From Marsupella aquatica (taxonomy: Eukaryota; Marchantiophyta), in assembly GCA_973895155.1 (NCBI GenBank), contig OZ316896.1, forward strand, positions 18,104,001 to 18,168,000: a stretch of DNA of 64,000 nt, written 5' to 3'. Made by a program: the position numbers and the translations under genes. Position 1 is the first letter of the stretch, and each line of letters opens with the position of its first letter. The notes under the pieces were generated by a model. That model ran no database searches, was not told the DNA's origin, and saw only the letters and a list, made by a program, of their open reading frames with translations. Shown piece by piece: positions 1-12,650 of the stretch.

Positions 1-857
1 TTCTACAGTACATGTACTTTTCAAGTTTGCATGTGAAATAAAAATGAGGGGAGACACTAGGATGATTTTGGTGTCATCGAATGGTCATTAAAAATTTTCT
101 TTTCAATGGACGATCTCAATTCTTTCCCACCTCTTCAGATATTTGTAAGCAGACAAAACCTAGAAATGGGCGGGATTCCATATTATAGAAGTAGAAACTG
201 GTCATGTGCAAAAAGGGATGGCACCATGGTGTATGTTTAGGGCTGTCTTGCGTGTGGGAGGGCCCTTGAGTTTCCGGCACTCAAGTGAATGGGTGCCTCA
301 ACCTCCTCCTTAGGCAGACCCGACTGGCAAGACTTGGAAACTTCCCTGCCCGCTTCCCGGCCCTTAAGGTCCTGAACCTTGATAATTGAGACAAGAGTAA
401 GTTCACGCAAATCAAGAAGAGATTCTGTGCAAAATCAAAATACACTTTTTCCCAGCAATTTAGAAGTGCAGGGCCATAAAAGAATGGGCTCTGGACACTC
501 ATGATGACCTTTAGACAAAAAGTGAAGGGTGCCAAAACATAAATCCAAAGTTAATTGCACAAAGTTGATCACTTGATCGGGTCAAAACGAGTGACAAAAT
601 GGTAGAGTCTTGGTTTATGTTCTGACAAACTTTGGTCGGAGCTGGCAGCAACATTAGGGACTGGGACGGGCAGTGTATGGGACCCCAGGAGTAGGGGAGC
701 ACTAATGGACTTAATGCACACTGATAGCCTTCTATCACCATCAGTACTTCTGTACTTGGAGTGCCTTGGACTGTAGAACAAGGGTTAACCAAGTCCCTCC
801 TACATCTTGTGCACTTGTGTCCAAGACTGAACCATGTCACTCTGATGGGGAACCATT

Positions 858-982
858 AAATGTTCTTAAAACACAATTACACTACACACTTGGATGCAAT
901 AGACTTCGGGTTCTTCTTTGTTACACAGGGCAAATGTTCTTAAAACACAATTACACCACACACTTGGATGCAGTAGTCTTCA
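858..982 (+). repeat. 74-bp direct duplication, about 1.7 copies
   Basis: The block starting AAATGTTCTTAAAACACAAT at 858 recurs at 932 with few changes, through the ACACTTGGATGCA stretch. The period is 74 bp. No coding frame runs through it. It looks like a simple tandem duplication in intergenic DNA. Confidence 0.8.
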
Positions 983-3750
983 GCGCCATTGCTTGACTCT
1001 ACGGCACAAGGCAATCTGCAGAATGTTCTTTTATGAAAAAATAATTTTAAAAATTTAATGGTATAATGAACTACTCTGACTTGAAAATTATTGGTGTGAT
1101 CTATGAAGTTCAAGCTACCAACCAAAAAAGCGGGGACTTTATGGACATATCTGACACTCAATCTTACCCTTAAAAATCTCTTCCTTGTGTCATAAGTTTA
1201 GATTGCCATGAATTTAGTTTCGAATGGAGTTGACCTGTTCCGCTAAATACAAAAAACGAAGCATGTTATATCCCAAGCCTGTTGGACTGGATATTGGATA
1301 CATTTTAACATTTATCTGGTGACTATAAAATCAGTAAGCAAGACATTGGCAAATGTGCAATCACCCCCCCACACACACACACACGATAATTATTCCATAC
1401 ATGACTGTCTACTTTATCGGTACACGGGTACAGTACTCAACCGAATGTCCAGTCCAGATCCGGATTCTTTCACCTGCCCTCCACTCCACTCCATTCCAAT
1501 CCCATATTTAATTTTATGTTGGCGCTACAAACGAGACGTTTGCCAGTGGAGGCGATAGGCAAACACTCCAACACACAAGCATGTCAGGCGACTGTCCCTC
1601 ATGGATTGGCTTCATGAGGAGCAGGGTAACCTACAAATCTCGTTAAGCTACAGTGTGACCTCGGAGAATGAACCCAGTATGGAGTTATTTTATTTTATGT
1701 TGTCTTGAACAGTGCATTCAATCTGGTCTACTGTCCTACGGAAAGTCGAACAAGACAAGTCCTCCTGTCCAGGTCTTTGCTGCCTGCCATCATTCGGTTG
1801 TTTCAATTTTTTCCCAGGATTTGATGACTGTAAATTGTTGGTACAGCGTAGGTGGGATCAGTCTGTTCTTTCGGTTTTTGCCTTGGATTTGGTTCTGTAA
1901 GTTTTGGTACAGTGTAGCTGTGTAGGGCGGCTCTCGAGTGACAGACAGTAAGTGAGGTCATTGGCAAGATGTCACGCGTTTTGCTCGTCATCTTGACGAC
2001 TCGTTTCTTGACTCGTCATCTCTGAAGTTTGTGATGTCTCTGCTCTTGACACGATCTATTTGGGCTTCTTCCTTTGGGCCTTCTGTAGCTGCGTTACTAT
2101 TTCCAAGACTAGATTGAAACCCCACTACCACTTTGCAAAATGTGGTTCGGTTGTGGCCCCAAGACCATTCCACTGTTGGGTATCATATTGGAACCTGGAC
2201 CTGATACCAAGCTCACTCTGTTTTGACGTTCTTGGTACCATCAGAAAAGTCTCCAAAAAGTTCTTTCCATGATACCTGTCACGCTTTCTAAAACGTTGTG
2301 TACTGTCTGTAAAGTAGGTTCGAGATTTTCACTCAGATCGTTTTGTAGGCTCTGAGAGAACTTTCTTGAACGGATATTTGCAGCCATTATATTTTCCTCA
2401 ATTTTGAGTTTCATGAATAGTTTTGTTATCAATGGAAAGCTCATGGAAAAAGCTACTAAGCTTTGTAATGGTCCCTACTGTAGTTCGCCTTTCCATAGTG
2501 TGTACAGCTCTACCAAAGCTCTGGTGTCTGTTGTTTGCTCCACACTAGAGACAGTAGCAAATTGATTTGAAAAGGAAAGAGTACGAGACAAGGCAAGAGG
2601 TCATGCACCCACGGAGCGCCAGTGGCTCAAAATGAGCACGGGCCACGAGACAAGATTGGGACCTCTCCCTCCCGCCCCAATCTACCCCCGTCCAGCTGCC
2701 CCTGGGGCCATCACTCTAGACTGCCATCGACTTCATAAAATTAATGCCTCACTGACTAATTATTTATGGACATAAATTTGCCGATGCTCTAGGCTTTTCC
2801 ATAGTCAGAGGACCAGAGGGCCCTCGAGGGAGGACTATCACGCAAACCCACTTAGAGTGTTCCTTTTGATCTTGGTTTTGTTCACTTGGGTCCTCTTTTG
2901 TTTATTTTTTTTACTCTGTTTGACCCTTTTTTTAAAAAGTTTATGTATATTTCTATTTCAATGTCTCGTAGAATATTTTCCGCGATAATGTCTTCATTCT
3001 CGCTCAAATTGAAAATGAAGATCCCATTGCTAAAATATGAAATTACAGCCCGCCAACAGGGAGAGGTGCTGTCAATATCCAATTGATTGGATGAAAAACT
3101 CGTGACAGTACGGTCTGAATTTTGCTTAGTGAATCGAAGTGAATATCGATATAAAATGGATATTGAATGGGCCTAGTGATCGAAATGAAGCAAAATGAAT
3201 CGTTTCAGAATGATTGCTCCTGCTTCAATATTCCATCCTTGTCGAGCAGTCGCTGTGACTGCCTCACCAGGTGGGAGTCAGAGGGGAGATGGGTTTCTGA
3301 AGGGATTTTTACACATGCACGAGGAACAGAGGATCAAAGTCAAGGTTACGAGGTCCTTGACCCAATAGATTGGTACGCCCTGGCTAAGATGTAGATACGT
3401 GCCAATATCTACAGCATTTGTTCAGTTTTAAGGGCATGCTTACCCCATGCCAATGGAATATATTCTTGTTGTCGAGGCAATTTTTATTGGCCAACTGAAA
3501 AGGGGAATCTCGTCTTCATTTTTTAGCGAATGGGAGAAGGAAATCCAGCCCCGAGACAACCAACTACCCAACCAGCCAGAGGTCTCGGGGGGAGGAAAAC
3601 CCTTCATTTCTATTGAAAGGCAAATGAAGCAACCAACCAAAAGGCTGAAAAGAGGCCGAAATAGGCCACACATAGATAGCGAATCTGATCAGCTGAATGG
3701 GCAAGATGGGACCAACAAAGCAAGACCGTGAAAGACATCCTAATCAAGCA

Positions 3751-3995
3751 TCTACATGCAGAAAGCATAGTCTAAATGACCTGTTGCATCCATGCTACCG
3801 GCTGAGCTGACAGTTGAAGGAGAAGAGCGCCTAACATCACCCTCTACTTGCAGAAAGCATACTTCACTTGAGCTGTTGAATCCGTGATCCGGGCTGAGCT
3901 GACAGTTGACGCAAAAGAGCAACTCCACCTAGCGCTGTTGGATCTATGATACCAACTAAGCTGACAGTAAGTTGAAGCAGAAGGGCGGGCAGCCA
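3751..3995 (+). repeat. Three degenerate tandem units of about 85-92 bp
   Basis: Units beginning near 3751, 3843 and 3924 share the order TGCAGAAAGCAT, then GTTG(C/A)ATC, then GAGCTGACAGTTGA and a purine-rich AGAAGAGCG-like end. Similarity is clear but imperfect, so this is an older tandem array. Function unknown. Confidence 0.6.
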
Positions 3996-4354
3996 TGAGC
4001 ATGCCAAGGGCCAGAACTTCGGTCATTCTAAGCAGTGAGAAAGTCTCTGGCCTGAGTACCCTTTCCCAAGCGGATGTGCTCAGTCTGCAGCCCGACCCTC
4101 ACTTCGATGTTCTACTGCCTCGATGCTGAATGCATACCTTCTGCCTCGATGTTCTGGCCCAACACGCTGCGGCTGTGCAATGTGCAGATGAGGCCGAACT
4201 GCGACATGAGCAGCTGCGCAAGAGGAAAGCGAGAAAAACCCCTGCAATTTTTAGGTGGGGTTCCATGGCGCGTTTCGGGATGTGGGGTCCGGTTCCCCCA
4301 ATGGCGAGAGCCTCTTCCCACCAATTACTTCAAAGAGCTTTTTACCAACCTGTC

Positions 4355-4618
4355 CCCCTAACCAGCTAACCTCCTCAATTTGATATCCTGTCCCCCAAAC
4401 CAAATTATTTGTCAGCCTGCCCCCCATTGTGTAAGTGGGTTGGTATTAACCCAACATGGGGTTCCAACTGAAAACATGTGGAGCCGCCCCTAACCAGCTA
4501 ACCTCCTCAATTTGATATCCTGTCCCCCAAACCAAATTATTTGTCAGCCTGCCCCCCATTGTGTAAGTGGGTTGGTATTAACCCAGCATGGGGTTCCAAC
4601 TGAAAACATGTGGAGCCG
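4355..4618 (+). repeat. 132-bp tandem duplication, nearly identical
   Basis: The segment 4355-4486 is repeated head-to-tail at 4487-4618. The two copies differ by about one base (AACCCAACATGG against AACCCAGCATGG). Such identity points to a very recent duplication. No gene overlaps it. Confidence 0.95.
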
Positions 4619-6412
4619 TGATTGGCTCGGGGTAACCAGCTGGAAACTCCCCTTCCTCTTCCCTGTTGTGGCCCATTCCCGTGCATGGGCCATTGTTCAG
4701 ACTCGGGAGGAGGCCTAACGGCCACCAAGTGCTCCCTCAAGCCCACCCAAACTTGGACATGTTTTCCCCTCCATCTACTTACGAAAACTTCAAATGTTCA
4801 GTCATTTGTCAATTTCATGCAAAGCCAAAATGTACAACCACTTACATGAACACTACAGTCTTCTCCTAAAGACAGCACCATGGCACTTCATTCAAATAGT
4901 GGGCAGTGAGATGCTGTATTCAAAACAAGTGCCCCGGGTCTTGTGTTCAAGTTTTGACTCACAGTTTTGGTTTATTGTACTTCTGGCATTGTGTTCAAAA
5001 TATGACAGCATGTTTAGATGAATGTCTTTGTAAGCAAGAATGACAGGCATAGAACTGATGAGTCTTGGAGAGAAGTGCTTGAGTTCAAGCTTCTTCTACT
5101 TTTCAACAACATGTACTCCCTAAAAGGAATGTGTAGCTAAATAATTCAGACACTGAATGACAATTTGAAGTATAATTTTATGATTTCTAGAGCATTTGGA
5201 CATGGATTTAATTATTTGCACAGGACAGTAAAGTTGTTGATTGGAGTTTCAATTGAGTATGTCTGGGCAGTATTGCCACTATTGTTGTAGAAGATGTGAA
5301 GGCTGTCAATAGCTTTTCTATAGCTTTAACAATCAATTAATCCGACAACTATTCCAATTGCCTTTTTTATAATCTACCTTTTACAATGAGTCTCAAAGTA
5401 TGGAGTTCATGAACTTGCATCTTTTGTGCTCAGAGTTGTTAGTTTTATTAGGGTCAAAGTCGAACACAACTCCAATTTTGAACACACAACGCCCACTTCA
5501 AACACAACTCCCATGCTCTGTTTTAAATGGACGATGAAAGTACATTTCCATTAGGGGACCCAAAAAAATTATTTTCAAACACAACTCGCCACTTATCTTT
5601 AGATTTCCCGGGGGCGCTGTGTTTGGGGGAAGATAGTATTACAACTCTAAAAACAAAACTCTTGAAAAAGACCAGATCAATTTTTTGTCCTATGTTCTAG
5701 TAAACACCCTTGGTCTCTTCTAATTGATTCCTCCATTCAAACTTATATCTCTTCAAAGCGCAATCTGGCGGGAAAACAACTCTTTACAGTATCGCACCTA
5801 TTTTCAACTTTCCAAACAGTATGATTATGTCTGAGCTTTGAAACATTTCAGGAACCGCCGAATGTGTTTGGAGCAGAAGCACATCGCAGAAATATCATGT
5901 TTCTGAACTTTCGGATTCGGGATATGGTGAGAAGGAGCGCCGCTTTGTTAAAGCTCCGCCAGGCCATTCCATGTCTTCCGACTTTCATCGACAATTTGGC
6001 GTGATTACACTGTAATATGTGCCGCAGAAGGTCAGTGCCAAACCCTGCAGATTCTCTCACGCCTGCGCCATTCTGACTGACCTTTTTCAGTCCATTGTGT
6101 GCCTTACATGAAGTGGGTGGAGAGTTTATTGATGAGGAGCAGAGTTCAAGCGAACCCAGAAAATCTTAAAACCCTCGGCTCTGTCTGCTTTTCAGGGGAA
6201 TGCTTGGAGAACTGATGGGCCTTGCGTTTGAAGCACAGAAGAATTGCTTCTGACTGCCACAGAGTCTGCTTCGAAACTAGTATGTTCGAGAGATGGCTGT
6301 GCACTGGAGAGAGTAGAAATTAGACTGAAGAGTGGTGGAGGGGGAGAGAACCAATTGTCTGGAAACCATATCATATTTTGGCATCAGATCGCTATAGAGA
6401 AGGGGCGTAGTG

Positions 6413-8112
6413 ATGGACGTGGAGGAGTTGATGAACAGAGGCAGGGCAGAGGTTGCCGTAGACACCATCGAGGCTCATTTCATGAAAGCGAGTACTGATT
6501 TGCAGGTAAGAGCTCCTCTGTCGCACACAGAGTTCAACTCGTTTGCTCCCCATTTCTTCGTCGTTTTCTGTTCCTCCCTATCTGGTTTTTCTGCATTCCA
6601 TCCTAGTGGTTGTTCTGGCAATGTTGCCAATGCTCCCCCATCACAACGAATTCCGGTCTTCGCCAGGCAGGTTGCCATGCCTCCAATCAATCAATCAATC
6701 TTCCGGCGATGCATTCCTGAATCCATAAATTGTTTCGTTTGTCCGCACACTCCATTGCCAATCTGCATCATTGAGCTCCGTGTGTATTCTTCCCTTCCTC
6801 TCCAAACTCTTAACTTCCACGGGATAGAGAGCTTCATTGGGATAATATAGGTGAAAGCATTGGTTTTGATCTGCATCCAATTTCAGTTTGAATCGAATTT
6901 AGTCTTCTTTGCTAACCTGTTTGCATACTCGTTGGGAACCCTCCCAACATGGTTGTTTTGTTATCGCGCAATTGCAACTAGGATTGGATTCCTCGAGTCT
7001 CTTGTTTTTTTGGCAAATTTATATATGAACGTTTCTCTTCGCGTTTATTGCGGGACCTAAACCCTTTGACATTACTTCTGCAGCAAATTGAGCGGGCCTT
7101 AGCTGCAGAGCTCGACACAACCTATGCTAAGAATGTAAGTTGCTACCTTTCAATCAGTCGAGTACAGGGTCCAAGTCGTGGTTCTGCTGACTCGATCGCT
7201 CTGCGCGGAGTTGTAGTTGTGGGTAACACATTTCAAAAGGGAATCTCGTCGGCTACCTGACAAATTTGTTCAAGCACAGACGAACCCATACAACCTCCTC
7301 AACCGGATCAAACAGCTGGAAGCAGAACTTCCACTTTTGACCCAGGAATGTCAGCAGCTGACGGCTGCAAAACAGGTAAAATAGCTTTCGACGCACTTCT
7401 GATACCCATGGTCAGGATTTCCAGTAGCATAACAAAGCCGTTGAGCTGAATCGCCCTGTTGAAATCCGGGTCACGAGATAATGCATCAGCCCTTCTGAAA
7501 TCCCGCTCATTTCTATCGTGCTACTACTTATTGATGTAAAGGCCTTGCCAAGTTGAATCTTTCAGCCGCTTTCTTTTCAGGACCTCATCGATTCCGCCAA
7601 GAGGATTCTTGTTCAAAATAGGTCATCTGTTCGGCGCATGGAAGCAAGGGCTGGTCTTACCGTCCCAGCCGACTCTGAAGATTCCGTGTATACGGGATTC
7701 AAGCAGGTGAGGACATGTCGTAGATGGTTTGGTTTCTCATTGAAAAAGTATGTTGCGAGATTTTACTTTTGCTAATTAGGTTATGGCAGCGGGTCTTCTG
7801 TACTCTTAGATAATCCGATACTGATGCCGCTCATTACACCTCACAGATACTCAAGGAGTGGAACCAGGGTATACAATCAAGTAAGCTTCTTCACTGTCAC
7901 TGTGATATCAGCTTCTACTCCATAGTTTTCAATCATGGAACTTCAGTTGGTTGTTTGAATGTTTTGGTTTCTGAGCACCCAAACACAAATCTGGGCTAGT
8001 TTCTAATGCAAATTTTCTTTACGCAGGAGATACATCTGCAAATAACGTTCTAGCCAAGCACGACTTAAACCTCACAGTTTTCCAGTCGAAAGCTCGTGCA
8101 CCAAATGCATGA
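6413..8112 (+). CDS. SKA2: SKA2-like spindle and kinetochore-associated protein, 6 exons
   Basis: Exons 6413-6505, 7084-7134, 7280-7375, 7581-7706, 7847-7880 and 8027-8112 join in frame to a protein of 161 residues. All introns are GT-AG. The ATG at 6413 opens MDVEELMNRG. The order of an acidic helix with AVDTIEAHFMKASTDLQ, then NPYNLLNRIKQLEAELPLLT, then a helix with RRMEARAGL resembles the small coiled-coil SKA2 family, in which three helices join SKA1 and SKA3 in the complex that couples kinetochores to microtubules. Family length is about 120-160 residues, so the size fits. The last two exons (a tail after the coiled coil) are low in conservation and their splice sites are less certain. 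The protein lacks catalytic motifs, as expected. Assignment rests on remembered family pattern, not on a search. It is convergent with the ISCA2 gene downstream. Confidence 0.72.
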
Positions 8113-10265
8113 CTTCACCCTCAGTTTTGTGGTAGAAATCCATTGCACCAAGTGCATGGTGTGCACAAGAATACAAGTAGCAGTTTAGTGTGAGAACAGG
8201 CTTGCAAGTGAATCGGTATTCGGGTACTATGTACTAGGCCAATATAACTGAAAGTAATGATATATGGTAGTGGTAGTGCAGCCTAATTGACTCGTTACAT
8301 AGTGTGTATAAAGTTACTAAGACATCCCATTGTGCGAGATCTATGCGGAATTTGTGCGTTGTAACCATGAACCAAATGCAGAGTACTGGCATTGAAGTCG
8401 AGGCTGGTATCATTGATTAGAGATGGGAAAACAATATCTGGAGGTCTAGAGAAAGAAACTTTAAGAATCATTATTTCGAGTGGAAATGTTTGACCAATAA
8501 AAACCTTTCATGAAAAATCACAAAGAATGGGCCTTCACCTCGGCAGGAATCGAAGGTGCAATGGGGCCGACGTCTACTTTATTGTAACCTGACGCCGGAA
8601 GTTTTTCTGTCATGTTCCTCAGCATGGCTTTGGGAGAAGTATCTCAAGAAAATATTGATTCCTGCCAGGGCTGACAATGCCCAAGTAAAGCACCATCGTT
8701 TAGGTGAAACATTGGCGAAAGACCAACAAATAGACACCTGTGTTTATGCCCCTGTCCAAAATAGTAGCAATCAAATTGACATATGCCCCTCGGCGATGAT
8801 ACACCCCACCCTTGCGTGGCCTGCCTTATTACTATGGCGTCCCATTTCTCTTCTGGCCAGCGAACAGTAAACTCAGGATCGCCTCAAGATCCTTTGAGGT
8901 GATCTTCGAGGATCCCAAATTTCCCCGGCTGTCTCCACCAATCTTGAATTAAGCTATGTCCTGAATGTGCACAACAAAGGTCTTGGGTGACCCCGTAGGG
9001 AAATGAACTCTTAGCCTCCGCTGACAAGCGGAAGAGAGTCTGTCGACGAACACCAGCTTGGCCTCGAAATGACTTGGAAGCGACAAAGTTGGTCTGTGCA
9101 TCGAGACGGTAATTGATGGTCTTTAGGACACCGCCAGCCACTAGCACGGTAAAATGCAACTCATCGGTACCTTGACGATTCGGAGACGCTACTGAGACCT
9201 ACATAGAGAAAGGTCCGAGAGGAGTGAGAGGTTAGCCTAATATTACCCTACTCACCAAACTATGAACAACGCGAGAGAGTTAGAATTCGTTTCTGCAATG
9301 CCTCGACAATCTACGACAGATGCTGTTCAATAAGCAGATTGTCTCTCAATCTGGTTGTTACTCTGGAGTGCATTCTAAACCCGAATTCTGAGCTCTTCCA
9401 GTTACTAGCAGCTACAGTTTCTTCTGGAATCTTACCCATCTTTCCGAATATTTCCCTGTGGCAGACCTGCTTTCTGCTCCCTAGCTTCGTGATCTTCGAA
9501 TTTGATTGAAGTGCTTGCTGTGGGACCGACTGTCGGAGAGACCAGATGGCTGCCCGAGATAAGTTGCGTCAACAATCCGATCTAGCTGTGGGTGCTGATG
9601 AGCATCGTTTTAAATCTGAGATTTCAATCCTAGAGGATCTCCTTGTTATCTCTTCAGACAGCTTCCTATGTTTATGGAAGATATTCCCCAAAACCATGCA
9701 GGAAAATCCATTCCAGCAATCGCTAGATAAGGGAAACACATGAGTAAAACTATCTGTTGGGATTCTTAGCTGCAACATTTTTTTCCTCCCAATTCTTGAC
9801 ATTCTTTGTCAATGTCTCCATCTAGCAAATTCGAAACAAGAATTTCACAGGAGACGGGGCTGACATACTTCCAACTTGGCAAACCAATCTAGGCCAACCA
9901 TAATAATTACAGAACCAAGAGGGTGTAATCACAAGCCCATAGTGGACAAGAAGACTCGAGCAAAAGTAAACAGCAATTCGAGAGAGAATCCCGGGAATGA
10001 CAACGGTGTCGCCCTAGAAAAATTGTATGACAACAACGTGCGGAGGTCATTCGAAGACTGCGTTCCAGCACCTGTGCCATATCCCATTCGGGGTCCTATC
10101 TTTGAGGTGGAAGGCATGGAAACAGATCAAATGTACAGCATTTACTGCAATGAAGAGAGAACACTGCGGAGAGTAAAAGAGAGTACAATTAAGTAGAGAT
10201 ATCTGAGTCAAATACAACTGCGTCTTCAGGCTACTGGGAAAATGGAAACCCTGCCATCAGTCTCC
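8113..10265. other. Intergenic region between convergent SKA2-like and ISCA2 genes
   Basis: This stretch should hold the 3' UTRs of both flanking genes. It also contains an unassigned minus-strand open frame (8884-9159, listed separately) and plus-strand frames at 9546-9743 and 9876-10196 that I do not accept as genes. No RNA gene or strong repeat was seen. Confidence 0.5.
8884..9198 (-). CDS. Unassigned open frame, possible exon
   Basis: On the minus strand an open frame runs from an acceptor-like CTATGTAG at about 9199 (first codons GTC TCA GTA GCG) to a TGA at 8884. The part containing LHFTVLVAGGVLKTINYRLD has amino-acid usage like a folded beta-rich protein, not like random translation, but I do not recognise the family. 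A short upstream minus-strand frame starting with MGKIPEETVAAS at 9439 could be a first exon, although I could not join the two with confident splice sites. It lies between the 3' ends of SKA2 and ISCA2. It may be a gene fragment, a pseudogene exon or chance. Confidence 0.2.
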   Translation of the reverse strand, partial: VSVASPNRQGTDELHFTVLVAGGVLKTINYRLDAQTNFVASKSFRGQAGVRRQTLFRLSAEAKSSFPYGVTQDLCCAHSGHSLIQDWWRQPGKFGILEDHLKGS

Positions 10266-11610
10266 CTATTTTGCGGTGAAGGAAGCTCCACACCCGCAAC
10301 CACTAGCAGCATTTGGATTTGTCGCTACCTGGCACCAGCCATGTATACCATAGGTCAATAGAATGTGAGCTAAGCATGATTCTCTGATCAAAATTATGGA
10401 CATATAAGGACACACAGTCATCTTTCCACTCAAAAACTTTTTCACGTGCAGCTCAACATGTTAGTGCCAGACATAGTAATGAGAATAGATTCCAAAGCGG
10501 TCAATACGATTTTAAAAGTGCAGATTTTTTCATGCAACAAAGATTGAACGATGTAGGTCAGGGAGATCGATGGGCTTCAATCCAGTTGAACATACACCCT
10601 ACAACACCAGTTGGAAACAGTTTGAAACCAATAAGAGGAAACTCACGGAAAATGAAGCTCGAATCAACTCCTCCGAAAAATCTATTGTGGCACCTTTTAC
10701 GAAAGACAAAGATATGTCATCGATCACGATCGCAGCTCCATCTTTCTCAAACAGTCTGCGCAGCGAGAACGCCAACCTGTTAGAGACCCATGGGAATAAT
10801 TCAATTCTTCCACCCATGGTTAGTCCCGGCCCAATTATGAAACCAAATATCTGGAGTCTATTGAACTACCTGTCATCGGAATTCTGCTTGTCGTCGAGGC
10901 TAAAGTTATATAGGAAACCTGAACAGCCACCGCCCTCAACACTCAGACGCAACATCTTCTTCGGCCCTGCTGCTCCATCTTCCATCTGAATCTCTTTCAG
11001 CCTCTGCAAGAAACAAAAAGCAAAAAGTCACGAAAGTAGATTGACGATGCAATTAATTTGAAGGCTTTTGAAACAACATGAATCCATTCCATAGATCATG
11101 ACGTCGAGCTTAAGTGATAGGATAAGACAGTGTACCCTGATGCAGCTGTCTGTGATGACGATTCCATCGCTGGATGAGGGTTCAGAAGCCTCCACAGCTG
11201 CCGTGGACAAATGCTGCCAACGACCTCTTCTACCGGACCAGTCTACAGTTGTAAATTGCGCCTTTAAACCTAGAGAAGAGAATGGGATCCAAGGCACGTT
11301 GGCGTTTGCTCCGGAATAAGAATGTTCCTTCAAATGTTTCCCTTCCGTAGACTCTCTTACCCCTTCATCTGAACACACATTCGAGCTCAGACTCAAACCT
11401 GATGTCACTTTTGAAAGACATTGCCGGCAACACTGTCCTAATTTCTCAAGCAATCGTGAACGTACCGGGACTGTGAAGAGCGTTAGCAAATTGGTCAAAT
11501 CTCCGAACCTCCAATTCGTGTTTCTGCCGCACTTTGCTGAGCACCTTGATATTATGAAATAAAGCTTCCGACCCGCTTCTCCCTATTCTCCCTGCTGCCA
11601 CTCTAATCAT
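10266..11610 (-). CDS. ISCA2: Iron-sulfur cluster assembly protein ISCA2-like, mitochondrial, 5 exons
   Basis: Minus-strand exons 11610-11466, 11398-11136, 11003-10870, 10755-10647 and 10328-10266 join in frame to 237 residues. The A-type carrier domain occupies about residues 127-237: [14 protein letters not shown], then [16 protein letters not shown] with Cys163, [15 protein letters not shown], and the terminal GCGCG with Cys228 and Cys230. These three cysteines are the known cluster ligands of the family. A-type carriers help deliver Fe-S clusters to target proteins such as aconitase. The first 40 residues ([13 protein letters not shown]...) are rich in Arg and lack acids until residue 15, as expected of a mitochondrial presequence. 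The residues between presequence and domain (about 50-125) are not conserved. Intron 1 would be only 67 nt, so the first exon junction is the least certain. The usual aromatic-preceding Gln in GCSGFQY is Leu here. Confidence 0.9.
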
Positions 11611-12189
11611 TTTTCAAGCTACCCCTGAATAGCTCTAAGAAGAAGACTCCTACGGCAAATCGGCCCTTTCTTTCGTCCTAGGTCTCGTCGTGAGTGCGTG
11701 TCTCTGTGTCTCTCTCTGAAAAAGGGCCAGACCACAAAAAGGATTTGGGTTCTTTCGCTTCCGCTCCTCTCACCTCTACAGTCAATTCAACTCGCTTCAG
11801 TCAGAATTTAGCGGTGATTCTGCAGCCGATCGCCACCACAAACGACCTTTTCTGCAATTCCTGTTTCAGAAATAAACTAAGAAAGCGGTGATGACACAAT
11901 CCTGCACAGAAATCTCTCTCAAAGAGGTCTGACCTTGAACCGACCCATTCACTCCCGCTCCTCGTCCGCTCTGAGATCAATTCAATCCGCTTCAGTCAAA
12001 ATCTAGTCAAAATCAGACAATTTCTGTTCGAGAAACGGGTTTTGTGAAAGCGGAAATTCGCTCATGACAGGAAAGCCCCTGCTTGCTTCAGCCGAGCTGC
12101 TGCTCCTGGGTCACGAGGAGGCCCTTGTTAGCTGGGTTTCCAATTTACGTGGTTTGTTCTGTTACGCACACGCCATTGAACTGCTTCGT

Positions 12190-12248
12190 TGGGCCCACGA
12201 GAGGCTTGATGCGATGCCAGTACTCGTCGCATCAACTGGGCCCACGAT
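12190..12248. promoter_or_regulatory. Paired TGGGCCCA motifs around a 9-bp inverted repeat
   Basis: The 11-mer TGGGCCCACGA occurs at 12190-12200 and again at 12238-12248. Between them TTGATGCGA (12206-12214) and TCGCATCAA (12227-12235) form a perfect inverted repeat. TGGGCC is the core of plant site II elements, which bind TCP factors in promoters of ribosomal and mitochondrial-protein genes. The site is about 580 bp upstream of the ISCA2 start codon, so a regulatory role is only a guess. Confidence 0.3.
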
Positions 12249-12571
12249 TACACACTACAGTGCTGAACTTTGAAGAAACCCAAACTCATTACCCAAACTC
12301 ATTTCCCATGTATGTTTTTTTTTGTCTTTTTTTTCTTTTCTTTTTTCCATGTTGGGACCCTTCCCCTACTTTCCCCATTCATTAGGGCAATTTGATGGAC
12401 CTCAACTCTCTTTAGCACGCAAAAGATATGGACTACAGAATCCATAGTCCATAACTTTTTGCCATAAGGGTTGGTCTTATGCCATAACCATTTGGTCAGT
12501 GTAGAGGGGGTGAAAGCACAAACACAAACTTTTACACAATCTTGTGAAAAATCTATGACCTTTTGTTTATG

Positions 12572-12650
12572 ACCAAATGTCATCATCCTTAATTTCCAGG
12601 CTTTGAGATGCCAAATGTCATCATCCATAATTTCCAGGCTTTGAGATGCC
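12572..12650 (+). repeat. 39-bp tandem duplication
   Basis: The words CAAATGTCATCATCC(T/A)TAA and TTCCAGGCTTTGAGATG occur twice with a 39-bp period. The copies are nearly identical and lie in intergenic DNA. Confidence 0.8.

Larger units (their letters stand above)
1..6412. other. Intergenic region, no recognised gene
   Basis: Open frames in both strands are short, overlap each other in opposite directions and match no family I know, so I call no gene here. The region holds several local duplications listed separately (about 858-982, 3751-3995, 4355-4618), a short C-run and CA microsatellite near 1363-1384, and AT-rich single-copy DNA. The last few hundred bases before 6413 should contain the promoter and 5' leader of the SKA2-like gene, but I see no clear TATA element. 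Confidence 0.6.

Noticed and set aside
9546-10196. Plus-strand open frames (MAARDKLRQQ... and MANQSRPTII...)
   Set aside because: They lie antisense to the probable 3' end of ISCA2, match no family and could not be joined by good splice signals.
10570-10989. 139-codon plus-strand open frame
   Set aside because: It overlaps conserved ISCA2 exons 3 and 4 on the opposite strand, so it is an antisense shadow.
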